Shown piece after piece: positions 1 through 8,110 of a stretch of DNA of 64,000 bases. The notes under the pieces are model-generated. The model saw only the letters and a program-made list of their open reading frames with translations, did not search any database and had not been told where the DNA came from. Source of the DNA: JANQPX01 sp965204405 (lineage in GTDB: Bacteria > Pseudomonadota > Alphaproteobacteria > Geminicoccales > Geminicoccaceae); contig CBDBEN010000004.1 of NCBI GenBank assembly GCA_965204405.1, forward strand, positions 744,001 to 808,000. Direction: 5' to 3'. Each line of letters starts with the position of its first letter. Position 1 is the stretch's first letter. Made by a program: the position numbers and the translations under genes.

Positions 1-243
1 CCCGACAAATTTGACATCCACGAATATGCGATCATGGAGCGGTTTTGTTCCAACGTCGACGATGACACCCTTCGCCAAGAGCTTCTGGACGCCATCAAGG
101 GAAGTGGTGCCTTTCGCCGTTTCAAGAACATGATCCGTCGTCGAGGGATCGAACAGCCCTGGTGGACCTATCGCGACGCCGCCATCGAAAAGATCGCTAC
201 CGATTTCTTGGAAATGGAAAACATCCCCTTTCAGCGCAGCTAG
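1..243 (+). CDS. UPF0158 family protein, C-terminal part (5' end outside window)
   Basis: The frame is open from base 1 and ends at a TAG at 241. It encodes the last 80 residues of a protein with the UPF0158 pattern: FDIHEYAIMERF, then an acidic stretch, then GAFRRFKNMIRRRGIE and a Trp/Tyr-rich segment. The ATG at 34 is internal, because the upstream codons (PDKFDIHEYAI) already belong to the family pattern. The function of UPF0158 proteins is unknown. About 420 bp separate it from the next gene, so it probably ends its transcription unit. Confidence 0.7.
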   Translation, partial: PDKFDIHEYAIMERFCSNVDDDTLRQELLDAIKGSGAFRRFKNMIRRRGIEQPWWTYRDAAIEKIATDFLEMENIPFQRS

Positions 244-668
244 GCTGAGGTGGTCGGGTTTGTATCACCTTGCCTATGAGTGGCTGCTTTCCATTCCGTT
301 TTTGAACCTAAGGCAGAGCCTCACGTTTCTCACATTTCGTGCCAACTTTTGCCGCTGCAAATCGCTTCAGAAACTCAACCTCATGCTACCTTCGCATCGC
401 ATTAGCGCCTCCCCTTGAGGCGGGAGCATCCTCCAACGCTGGCCCGGAAACTGCGAACCCGTTGCCCGGCCTTGCCTTGGCGTGAGTGGAGTCGAGCCAT
501 GTGCTAACCACACACTCAGCGGATTGGAGTTTACACCGCAATATTTCACGAAAATTTTTGCTTGCGAACGCTCAACTCAGAGACCTAATCGACAGCTCAA
601 GAAAGCCTTTTAATGTTACAACTTTTGTATGTATTCTCTTTAAGGGCGATTTCATAGAGGGTTTTGAA
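244..668. other. Intergenic region, no convincing gene
   Basis: This is a 425-bp gap between the UPF0158-like gene and the likely GTG start at 669. Reading frames here are short and have no family resemblance. The frame of the next gene is open back to 486, but that stretch has no good ribosome-binding site and a composition unlike a protein N-terminus. I see no repeat or RNA gene. Confidence 0.4.
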
Positions 669-1511
669 GTGTCAAAAGAACATCTGAACGAGGCTGCGGC
701 AGCCGATAGCTCAATAGAGGCCAAACCCGATTATGTTGAACTGATTTCACGCGTCTCCAAGCTCGAAGTTGAACTGGAAGAAGAGAAGAATTCATTCTCA
801 CACCGTTTCGGAATTTGGGCAGGCTTAATAGCTGTTGCTATTTCAATCATCTCCGGTGGAATTGGCGTTTACGATAGGGTTCGCTCAGAATTGGAGCACA
901 CAGAGCGCCAGGTTCAAGAGGCTCAGGGGATCGCCCGCAAACTGAGCGAATTGTCGCTCAAGCTAGCGGAGGTAAGGTCTGAGGGTGACTACAAGAAACT
1001 AACTGAACTTTCAGGCATCGTGAACATCGAGATCCTGAACCTGTTATCCAACTTAGAGGCCTTAGGCGACGATGTATTACAAGAGCTACAACCTGGCGAT
1101 CTAATCCTTTTTGCTGAACATTCAGTTGGCCTAGGCAGGCAATTACGTGCTGTTGAGTTAGCGAAACTGGCGGCCGAGAAATCGGATACCGACCTGCTGC
1201 GTGCCGAATCCGCAAAACAGCTTTCCCGCGCACTCTACGCCGACGGGAAATATCGAGATATCGGTCAAGCTCGCGCCGAGTCTGAGAAGGCGATGACGCT
1301 GCTATTAGCGTCGGAAAATGTGAACCGGTTCAACAGTGCTGCTGGGGTTTTAGTAAGCCAAGCCATCTTGGAAGCTTACATAGGCGATTGTAGCGCCTCC
1401 GAAGCTGCACTCGTGCGGATGAAAGAGATCTTGTCATCGCTCGCAGAAACAGCAGTTAGAGCATATGTCGAGCAAGCTAAGTTAGGAATCTCCCAATTCA
1501 GCCGCTGCTGA
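669..1511 (+). CDS. Membrane-anchored coiled-coil / helical-repeat protein, function unknown
   Basis: I chose the GTG at 669 because AGAGGG lies seven bases upstream. The frame is open from 486, but the extra 61 residues look non-coding. The 280-residue product has a short acidic N-terminus with a heptad-like Lys/Glu-rich segment (about 24-45) and one hydrophobic helix at about 47-68 (AGLIAVAISIISGG). A second charged coiled-coil stretch and an Ala/Leu-rich helical region with TPR-like spacing follow. This suggests a single-pass inner-membrane protein with a soluble helical domain. No catalytic motif is visible and I do not recognise the family. The next gene starts 42 bp downstream and also encodes an exported protein, so the two may be co-transcribed. 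Confidence 0.55.
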   Translation: MSKEHLNEAAAADSSIEAKPDYVELISRVSKLEVELEEEKNSFSHRFGIWAGLIAVAISIISGGIGVYDRVRSELEHTERQVQEAQGIARKLSELSLKLAEVRSEGDYKKLTELSGIVNIEILNLLSNLEALGDDVLQELQPGDLILFAEHSVGLGRQLRAVELAKLAAEKSDTDLLRAESAKQLSRALYADGKYRDIGQARAESEKAMTLLLASENVNRFNSAAGVLVSQAILEAYIGDCSASEAALVRMKEILSSLAETAVRAYVEQAKLGISQFSRC

Positions 1512-1553
1512 AGAAGTGGTCGAACACAACGAAGCACATGTGAGGTACTCAGC

Positions 1554-2033
1554 ATGAAGCTCTCATCGCAAGTTTCCGTCTGTTTAGTTGCCATCTTGGT
1601 CACGTTTCTTGTTTCAGCGAACAAAAAAGCTGTGGCTCAATTGGAGTCCCCGTTGCCGTGTCGCTCTTTTCAAGGAGTGCCGGTGGAGTACATCCAGGAT
1701 TTCACGCTCCCGAATGTGGGCATCGCAACTCATCAGTTTGGCCGACCAATTATTGTCATCAACCCTCAGGTCCTAATTCAGTTTTCACCTCTTGTTCAAC
1801 AATGGTGGTTTGCGCACGAATGTGGTCATCACGCGCTCCATCCAGCTCAAAACTCTGAAGTTAATGCTGATTGCTTTGCTGCCCGTGCACTACGAGATCT
1901 TGGTTTCATCGACAGCCCCTCTGCATTGGAGCAGGTGATGTATGAACTTTCGGGTCTACCCGGAAATATATTTACCGGCCATTTGCCGGGGCCTGGGAGA
2001 GCGCAGGTAGTAATGGAGTGTGTCTTCAATTAG
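1554..2033 (+). CDS. Exported HExxH zinc-metallopeptidase-like protein
   Basis: The product has 159 residues. A hydrophobic signal peptide (about 1-28, ending AVA-Q) precedes a small domain carrying HECGHH, with H88, E89 and H92 as the HExxH zinc and catalytic residues. E102 and D106 follow in SEVNADCFA, spaced as expected for a third ligand of the gluzincin kind. Secreted minimal peptidase-like proteins with an E-x2-A-D segment occur widely in proteobacteria with no known substrate. The location would be periplasmic. The family and proteolytic activity are inferred from the motif alone. The protein is short for an active M48-type peptidase, so it may be an inactive or very compact member. 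Confidence 0.6.
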   Translation: MKLSSQVSVCLVAILVTFLVSANKKAVAQLESPLPCRSFQGVPVEYIQDFTLPNVGIATHQFGRPIIVINPQVLIQFSPLVQQWWFAHECGHHALHPAQNSEVNADCFAARALRDLGFIDSPSALEQVMYELSGLPGNIFTGHLPGPGRAQVVMECVFN

Positions 2034-2764
2034 CTAGCTGTAGAATGCAACTCCAAAGCGATAGGCCCTCAAATCGGAAGCATTTATCACTCGGGCTACG
2101 AGCGGTTCCTATCAAGAGGAACTCCGCGATACCACTGAATGATACGGCCTCCGCAATGCGAACATAGCAACCGGTTGCGTAGCATATCCAGCTCGACTGC
2201 GTCGCCGTAGTGCACAATATGGCCGAAGACGTCCAACCCGCGATAATGGCCGCAGCCGTGACGGTCGCATTTCTGCTGAAGCTAAGAAAGAGACAGCTTA
2301 GGGCCCGATGGCCATCATCGCCAGCGTCTCTTTTGGGTTCAACGACGGTAGGAAGCGACCAGCCTCGTAGCGCGGAGAATGCGCCGGTAACCGGACCCTA
2401 CGGCTGGCATTCGCTCGGGGAGGCGGCAAACCACCCCTTTTCTGCCGCAAGGCTCGTTCCCGGAGAGTGCCAGAAACCGACATAAGACTAATCTGACTTT
2501 CGACATGTCCAATGACGATCGTCGCCATCACCTCACCGAAGCTCATCGCCGGGTCGGTGCAGGGCTGATGAAGAAGTTGCAGCGCGAGTTGCCACTTGTT
2601 GCGACCTTTGACGATAACCACAGACATCGATTCACACTCGTAGCTCAAGATTGAATAGCAACTCAGGTTGCAATTTCCCCCCCCTCCCAACAACACTTTT
2701 CGTTGATTCTGTTCTGATCATTTGTCTAAATGTTGTCATATTCACAATAGGATTGGAATTTGCC
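2034..2764. other. Long intergenic region with one interspersed repeat
   Basis: No gene is convincing over these 730 bp. The stretch at about 2300-2485 is a copy of an interspersed repeat (listed separately). The open frames on both strands across it are products of that repeat. The tyrosinase frame is open back to 2651, but those codons are hydrophobic and lack a start with a ribosome-binding site. Confidence 0.4.
2300..2485 (-). repeat. Interspersed intergenic repeat B, copy 1
   Basis: Read on the minus strand, this stretch shares blocks with copies near 41865-42055 (minus) and 61250-61405 (plus). The best-conserved core is CGCATTCTCCGCGCTACGAG, exact here and in copy 3 and with a small gap in copy 2. 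AGCCTTGCGGC lies further upstream. The spacing between blocks is similar in the three copies but the sequence between them is diverged. All three copies lie between genes, so this is a non-coding dispersed element and not a protein domain. Confidence 0.6.
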
Positions 2765-3628
2765 ATGGCCGTTCGGCTTAGCATTCGCTCCATAGAGAGC
2801 GACCTAGATGCTCTCGATAAGCTCAAGCAAGCCTTTACCGAACTCAAACAGGTCCCTGACGAGCGTGGTTTTGACTGGTTCGCAGCACTTCATGGACTGG
2901 CATTGCCTGTATGGTGCGAGCACGGATCGCCTTTGTTCCTGCCTTGGCATCGCGCGTATCTCTATTATTTCGAGCTAGCGCTGCAGACGCGGCTGGGGCC
3001 AAGATTTTCGGAGACGCCACCCAGAATTGCAGAGTTTGCGGAAATCGGTTTGCCCTGGTGGGATTGGGCGTCCGATCATGCCCATCAGGTCGGACTACCA
3101 CCATCCTACAATGACGAGCCGCCAGCGCCGGAGCTCAATCCTCTTCGTGCTACCGAAATCGGCGCCTGTCCGGGAGGTGGGCTCATGACTGGCGTCTGGT
3201 CTTCGGAGTTGCTCGATCTTGTGCGAACTCAAGCACCGGGCGTCATCGCTGCGACCGGTTCTCCTTGGACGCTGCGTGATCCGGAAGACCCGGATGAACT
3301 GCCCCGGCAGTCGACGATCGACAATACGGTCATGACTCAGCCGACCTATGGGACCTTCAATGCCAGCCTCGAACAGGTTCATGGTGACGTCCACGGCTGG
3401 GTAGGCGGCGCCATGGCTATCGTCCCGACCGCCGCCTATGACCCCATCTTCTGGTCGCACCACTGCATGATCGATCGTCTTTGGTACATCTGGCAGAACA
3501 GCTTGCTAGGTGCGAACCCACCTGTTGATTTGATGAATACCGTTCTAGCACCCTTTCCCCTGACTGTGGCGCAAGTCCTGGATATTGACCGTCTCGGCTA
3601 TGACTATGCCGTCATGGCGATTGCTTGA
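2765..3628 (+). CDS. Tyrosinase catalytic subunit (type-3 di-copper oxidase domain)
   Basis: This is a 287-residue tyrosinase catalytic domain, an oxidase that converts monophenols and catechols to o-quinones (melanin-type chemistry). CuA ligands are visible as H43, H53 and H62 (in FLPWHRAYLYYFE). CuB ligands are H206 and H210 (VHGDVHGW) and H233 in DPIFWSHHCMIDRLW. I placed the start at the ATG at 2765, where the conserved domain begins. The frame extends back to 2651 but adds an implausible hydrophobic leader. There is no signal peptide, so the protein is cytoplasmic unless its partner exports it. It ends after LDIDRLGYDYAV, where single-chain rhizobial tyrosinases continue into a linker and a C-terminal domain. 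Here that domain is the next, translationally coupled gene. Confidence 0.9.
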   Translation: MAVRLSIRSIESDLDALDKLKQAFTELKQVPDERGFDWFAALHGLALPVWCEHGSPLFLPWHRAYLYYFELALQTRLGPRFSETPPRIAEFAEIGLPWWDWASDHAHQVGLPPSYNDEPPAPELNPLRATEIGACPGGGLMTGVWSSELLDLVRTQAPGVIAATGSPWTLRDPEDPDELPRQSTIDNTVMTQPTYGTFNASLEQVHGDVHGWVGGAMAIVPTAAYDPIFWSHHCMIDRLWYIWQNSLLGANPPVDLMNTVLAPFPLTVAQVLDIDRLGYDYAVMAIA

Positions 3629-3639
3629 GGAGATTGGAC

Positions 3640-4167
3640 ATGCTCGGATTCGAGACCTATCGTTCACCCCAAGACTCTGAAAAGAAGGGCGTAAGTCGGC
3701 ATCCCCTGAAGTTCGACATGCCTGCGGATGAATGGGCAAAAATCAAGCGAGCCGACCTGATTTTCGAGGGCGTCGACCACATCGGCGACAGTTATGAGGT
3801 GCGTGTTTTCTTCAACAACAAGAAGGCATCGGCCAAGACATCGCGCACCGCAGAAAATGGCTATGCCGGTCGCTTTGTCGTCTTTGGCCATGGCCAATGC
3901 TTTGGCGCAGACGGTCACTGCGATGCACGAGTGGTTGTCCATCGCAGCCACTTGATAAGTGCTGCGACGCAGGTCATCCATCCTGCTACACCTCATCGCC
4001 GGATTTTGACGGTGACCAAACCATTGAATCGGATCATCAAGCGCTACAAGAAAGGGCTGCACACGTTAACGTTGGTGACCACATTGAAGTCGCCGCGCCG
4101 GTCTGATCGAAAGGCCAAGTCAGGCTTATTCAAATGTAAGCGCATATCGATACAAGCCTACAGCTAG
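3640..4167 (+). CDS. Tyrosinase C-terminal domain encoded as a separate protein
   Basis: This 175-residue protein resembles the C-terminal beta-sandwich domain of rhizobial single-chain tyrosinases: LIFEGVDHIGDSYEVRVFFN, then ENGYAGRFVVFGHGQCFG and GHCDA. In related enzymes a C-terminal domain or a separate caddie protein covers the active site or helps copper loading. A similar role here is inference. The ATG at 3640 is preceded by TGAGGAG, whose TGA is the stop codon of the catalytic gene, so the pair is translationally coupled. The tail (RSDRKAKSGLFKCKRIS) is basic. No catalytic residues of its own are expected. Confidence 0.75.
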   Translation: MLGFETYRSPQDSEKKGVSRHPLKFDMPADEWAKIKRADLIFEGVDHIGDSYEVRVFFNNKKASAKTSRTAENGYAGRFVVFGHGQCFGADGHCDARVVVHRSHLISAATQVIHPATPHRRILTVTKPLNRIIKRYKKGLHTLTLVTTLKSPRRSDRKAKSGLFKCKRISIQAYS

Positions 4168-4189
4168 GAGCCCATCGCGGCCTTGGGTG

Positions 4190-4312
4190 TTCGCAGCATG
4201 GACCGCCGAGTCGAGCAGAGGCTAATTGCATCGGTAACGAGATGACGCTTGCGCCCATTGATCTTCTTGGCGGCGTCATAGCCGCGCGTCCTGCTGACTC
4301 TTGTCCAGCAGA
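4190..4312 (-). pseudogene. IS5-type transposase fragment
   Basis: On the minus strand this stretch encodes RGYDAAKKINGRKRHL followed by VTDA. That is the conserved block seen in IS5-family DDE transposases. No start, no other transposase block and no terminal inverted repeats are nearby, so this is a short relic. It lies between the tyrosinase pair and the serine recombinase, consistent with repeated rearrangement here. Confidence 0.6.
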
Positions 4313-4743
4313 AATGTATCGAAAGCAGCGGGCCTACCGGCCGGTTGGGGTCAATTTTCCCCTTAACGCCCTACGTATCGCAGCGGCAGCTTTGCGTTAG
4401 CATTCCCGCCCTTTCATTGGTTCCGAAGCCTGCAGACCCAATTTTTTCTTTCCCATCCGGGAATAAATCGTCCCATTTCTCCGTCATAGAGCCGGGCAAG
4501 ACGTAATGCAGGAGCACTGGCCACAGCTGACCGTCGATCCGATGCCGAGCCGATTGCCGTAGGATTGGGCGCGGTCAAGGCCAGCTTGGCCGCCGAAGGG
4601 TAGCCTTGAGGGCGTTTGATCCTGCGGCCAGCCTTGCATCCTTGGATCGATGGCCGAGTTTCTTGCGTTTTTCCAACTGTAGAATGCAGGGAATGCGCTG
4701 CTTGCTCCGTCTTATGGCCCAGGACACAGAACGGGAGCGCCGG

Positions 4744-4965
4744 ATGACCGAACAGGATCAATCCAAACCTCATGTCGTGTTGGAGGCTGCCAATGATGAC
4801 CGTGTCGATGGTGTGCAATCTGGAGAGGTGGAACTGGATAGGCTATGGTCGACGACCGATTTAAAGCCCTTGGTTCGATTACTGGCGCGCCAAGCCGCCC
4901 GCGAGGTTTTTTCGGAAGCTGCGAACGACGACCGTCAATCGTCGACGGAACAACCAAAGAAGTGA
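4744..4965 (+). CDS. Small acidic protein upstream of serine recombinase
   Basis: This is a 73-residue hydrophilic protein containing two AANDDR segments. It ends six bases before the recombinase gene. Small Asn-Asp-Asp-Arg proteins in this position are familiar next to rhizobial site-specific recombinases, but their role is unknown to me. The frame is open from 4606; the ATG at 4744 and an upstream ATG at 4714 are the two plausible starts, and I prefer 4744. It probably forms an operon with the recombinase. Confidence 0.5.
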   Translation: MTEQDQSKPHVVLEAANDDRVDGVQSGEVELDRLWSTTDLKPLVRLLARQAAREVFSEAANDDRQSSTEQPKK

Positions 4966-4971
4966 CGCCGA

Positions 4972-6654
4972 ATGACCCGTGTCGCGATTTACGCTCGTTA
5001 TTCCTCCGACAATCAGCGTGACGCCTCGATCGAGGATCAGCTCCGTCTTTGCCGCGAGCATGCCGAGCAGCAAGGCTGGCAGGTCGTTGAGACTTTCGCC
5101 GATCATGCGATCTCCGGTTCGAGTCTGCTCCGTCCCGGCATCCAGAAACTTCTGACCGACGCCACCTCCTCAAAGTTCGACGTCATCCTTACGGAAGCGC
5201 TGGACTGGCTTTCCCGCGACCAGGAGGATATCGCCGGGCTCTATAAGCGCATGCGCTTTGCCGGCGTGCGGATTATTACGCTGTCCGAAGGCGAGATCTC
5301 AAACCTGCATATCGGCCTCAAGGGCACGATGAATGCGCTCTATCTCCAGGACCTCGCCGACAAGACCAGACGTGGTCTGCGAGGACGGATCGAGGCCGGC
5401 AAATCGGGCGGCGGTCTTTGCTATGGCTATGAAGTCATCAGACGTTTTGATCGGAACGGCGAGCCGATCCGAGGTGATCGCAGGATCAACGAGAAGGAAG
5501 CCACGATCGTCCGGCGGATCTTCGAGGACTATGCCCTCGGTCATTCCAGCCGCAGCATCGCCCACAAGCTCAACGCCGAGGGTCTCCCCGGCCCGTCCGG
5601 TCGGACTTGGGGAGCCAGCACCATCCATGGCAATCGCCGGCGCGGCACCGGCATCTTGAACAATGAACTCTATGTTGGCCGTCTGATCTGGAACCGGCTT
5701 CGGTATGTCAAAGATCCCGACACAGGTAAGCGCATCTCCCGCCCTAATCCCGAGGACAAGTGGATCATCCAAGAGGTGCCAGAGCTTCGCATTATTGACG
5801 CCGACTTGTGGCAGCGGGTGAAAGATCGCCAAACAGCTCTGGAGATCGAACCGAAGACTAAACCATCCGGCAAGCCGCTCATCGATCGCCGCCGCCCTCG
5901 CTATCTGTTCTCCGGCTTGATCAAATGCGGCTGCTGTGGCGGCGGATTCTCGATGATCTCGCAAAGCTTGCTTGGCTGCTCGACGGCGCGAAACAAGAAC
6001 ACCTGCGACAATCGCCTCACCATCAAACGTGAGGCGGTAGAGCAACGCATCGTGACGGCGCTCAGGGAACGACTGATGGAGCCGGCGCTGTTCTCTGAGT
6101 TCTGCCAAGAGTTCACGAAGGAGATGAACCGTTTGCGCATGGACGCGACAGCGTCGCTTGCCGGCAAACGTGCCGAACTCGTCAAGATCGAGCGACAGCT
6201 GCAGAAGCTTCTGGACGCGCTTCTCGATGACGGTGACAGCAAGACGATTGTCAAGAACATGCAGGCGTTAGAGGCCCGACAGGAGGCGTTGGAGGCCGAG
6301 CTGTCGCAAGCCGACAGCCCGCCGCCGCTGCTACATCCAAATATGGCCGAAGTCTATCATCGCAAGATCAACGAACTGCATGCGGCGCTAACCAGCGATG
6401 ACACCAAGACCGAAGCGGCCGAGATTCTTCGCACATTGATTGACGCAATCATCCTGACGCCAGAAGACAGCGAGCTGTCCGTTTACCTGAAGGGTGATCT
6501 TGCTGGCATTCTGACGTTGGCGCAGAATAAAACAAAGCCCCTCGCCAAGGTTGCGAAGGGCCCTGGTGATCTCGCGCAACAAGTATCGTTGGTTGCGGGG
6601 GAACGCAATACCCTCTTTGCGCTATTTATTGTAAGGGGATTGCTTTGGAAGTAA
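4972..6654 (+). CDS. Large serine recombinase (resolvase + recombinase + zinc ribbon)
   Basis: This 560-residue site-specific recombinase has an N-terminal resolvase domain with YARYSS (S11 is the likely nucleophile), a recombinase domain (about 160-290) and a zinc-ribbon segment (CGCCGG then C...C). A charged coiled coil (about 385-430) is followed by a variable C-terminus. Such enzymes integrate and excise phages and islands between dissimilar att sites. The motif that normally reads DRLSRD is DWLSRD here: residue 79 is Trp (TGG at 5206), where resolvases have an active-site Arg. Recombination activity is therefore doubtful unless the base is an error. No att sites were recognised. Confidence 0.88.
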   Translation: MTRVAIYARYSSDNQRDASIEDQLRLCREHAEQQGWQVVETFADHAISGSSLLRPGIQKLLTDATSSKFDVILTEALDWLSRDQEDIAGLYKRMRFAGVRIITLSEGEISNLHIGLKGTMNALYLQDLADKTRRGLRGRIEAGKSGGGLCYGYEVIRRFDRNGEPIRGDRRINEKEATIVRRIFEDYALGHSSRSIAHKLNAEGLPGPSGRTWGASTIHGNRRRGTGILNNELYVGRLIWNRLRYVKDPDTGKRISRPNPEDKWIIQEVPELRIIDADLWQRVKDRQTALEIEPKTKPSGKPLIDRRRPRYLFSGLIKCGCCGGGFSMISQSLLGCSTARNKNTCDNRLTIKREAVEQRIVTALRERLMEPALFSEFCQEFTKEMNRLRMDATASLAGKRAELVKIERQLQKLLDALLDDGDSKTIVKNMQALEARQEALEAELSQADSPPPLLHPNMAEVYHRKINELHAALTSDDTKTEAAEILRTLIDAIILTPEDSELSVYLKGDLAGILTLAQNKTKPLAKVAKGPGDLAQQVSLVAGERNTLFALFIVRGLLWK

Positions 6655-6863
6655 TGTCGCTAATATTGGCTTGGCGCCAACGATCATGGTCCTGGCACCA
6701 GACGAAGGTCGTGGCGTGACCATACATGGCGCATCTCCGCTGCGCCTTTTCATCCTGCTTAACGTCCATTCTGATTAACCTAGTGACGACACATGGTTGG
6801 CCTCGATTTTCGCGAACAGGTTGGGCACGCTCGAACCCCGGTCACCCGTGAAAGGAGTATTGA
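6655..6863. promoter_or_regulatory. Leader of the catabolic island
   Basis: This 209-bp gap ends in GAAAGGAG followed by a short spacer and the ATG at 6864, a strong ribosome-binding site. It must hold the promoter of the first hydrolase gene. I could not identify a definite -35/-10 pair or operator by eye. Confidence 0.35.
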
Positions 6864-8102
6864 ATGGCGGATCACGATACGCTTCGTATCGACGGCGGAC
6901 GACTTTGGCAGAGCCTCATGGCCATGGGGGAGATCGGCGCGACCGAAGGAGGCGGCGTCGCTCGCATCGCGCTTGGTGACGAGGATAGGGCGGCGCGGGA
7001 TATCTTCATCGACTGGTGCAAAGCGGCCGACCTTCTGGTCCGGGTTGATCGCCTCGGCAATATCTACGGGCGACGGGACGGGAGGGACTCAGCGCGTTCG
7101 CCCATCCTCATGGGAAGCCATCTGGACAGCCAGCCCAAGGGAGGCCGCTTCGACGGCGCCTTCGGCGTGCTCGCGGCGTTGGAGGTCGTCCGGTCATTGA
7201 ACGATGCGGGGATCGAGACCGGGGCGCCAATCGAGATCGTCAATTGGAGCGACGAGGAAGGCTGCCGTTTCGGTGCGGGCATGTGGGCTTCTTCTGCCTT
7301 TGCGGGATCGATGACCATCGAAGAGGCGCTGGCGACCGCCGACTGGCGGGCCACGACCGTTGGCGACGAATTGGAGCGTATCGGCTATGCTGGTACAGCA
7401 CCGGTCGGCGACTACCCGATCGACTGCTTTCTCGAATGCCATATCGAGCAAGGACCGAGGCTAGAGACAGCTGGCCTCAAGGTCGGCATCGTCACCGGAG
7501 CTAGCGCACAGCGGGTCTATCGGGTCACGGTCGAGGGTGTCGAAGGCCATGCCGGCACGGTGCCGATGCCCGAACGGCGGGATGCCCTCCTGGGCGCGGC
7601 GCGCATGGTCGACGCGCTGCATGCGCTGGCGGTCGGGACCGATGACGCGATGGTCTTGACGATCGGTGCCTTTGACGTGCTGCCAAACGGCCGCAGCACG
7701 ATTCCCGGCAAAGTGGTTTTCGCGGTGGACAATCGTCATCCCGAGAGCGCTGTTCTAAACGAGACAGCTATCGAGATTGAGGACATTTGTGAGCGTACAG
7801 CCGCCAATCTCGGCCTCGCTATCGAGATCGAGGAGCAAAGCAGGCGTGACGAGGTTACGTTCGACGCCGGACTCAATCGCGTCTTGCGCATCGAAGCCGA
7901 GCGTCTCGGCCTTGGCTATTTGGAACTGACCTCGGGTGCTGGCCACGATGCCTGCAAGCTTGCCCATCTGGCGCCGACGACGATGATTTTCGTGCCTTGT
8001 CGAGACGGCGTCAGCCATCGAGAGGACGAATGGGCGGAGCCCGAGGATCTCGAAGCCGGCGCTAATCTCCTTCTTCGGGCTGTTCTGGCACGCGCTGGCT
8101 GA
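6864..8102 (+). CDS. M20 amidohydrolase, N-carbamoyl-L-amino acid hydrolase / allantoate amidohydrolase type
   Basis: This 412-residue binuclear-metal amidase belongs to the HyuC/AmaB/AllC branch. It would hydrolyse N-carbamoyl amino acids or related ureides to free the amine, CO2 and ammonia. Metal ligands are visible: H86 in GSHLDSQPKGG, D97 in RFDGAFGV, E131/E132 in SDEEGCRF, H193 in ECHIEQGP and H385 in GVSHRED. GAGHDACKL is the usual late motif. The dimerisation insert lies between. The enzyme looks intact and cytoplasmic. It is transcribed alone, towards a convergent operon. With the HyuAB-like gene about 9.5 kb away it forms the classic hydantoinase plus carbamoylase pairing, which supports a carbamoylase role. 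The true substrate is not known. Confidence 0.85.
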   Translation: MADHDTLRIDGGRLWQSLMAMGEIGATEGGGVARIALGDEDRAARDIFIDWCKAADLLVRVDRLGNIYGRRDGRDSARSPILMGSHLDSQPKGGRFDGAFGVLAALEVVRSLNDAGIETGAPIEIVNWSDEEGCRFGAGMWASSAFAGSMTIEEALATADWRATTVGDELERIGYAGTAPVGDYPIDCFLECHIEQGPRLETAGLKVGIVTGASAQRVYRVTVEGVEGHAGTVPMPERRDALLGAARMVDALHALAVGTDDAMVLTIGAFDVLPNGRSTIPGKVVFAVDNRHPESAVLNETAIEIEDICERTAANLGLAIEIEEQSRRDEVTFDAGLNRVLRIEAERLGLGYLELTSGAGHDACKLAHLAPTTMIFVPCRDGVSHREDEWAEPEDLEAGANLLLRAVLARAG

Positions 8103-8110
8103 GCGGCGGT

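Noticed and set aside
6828..6845. Possible tRNA T-arm-like sequence (CTCGAACCCCGG)
   Set aside because: No acceptor, anticodon or CCA structure surrounds it, so it is not a tRNA fragment like the one at 26928.
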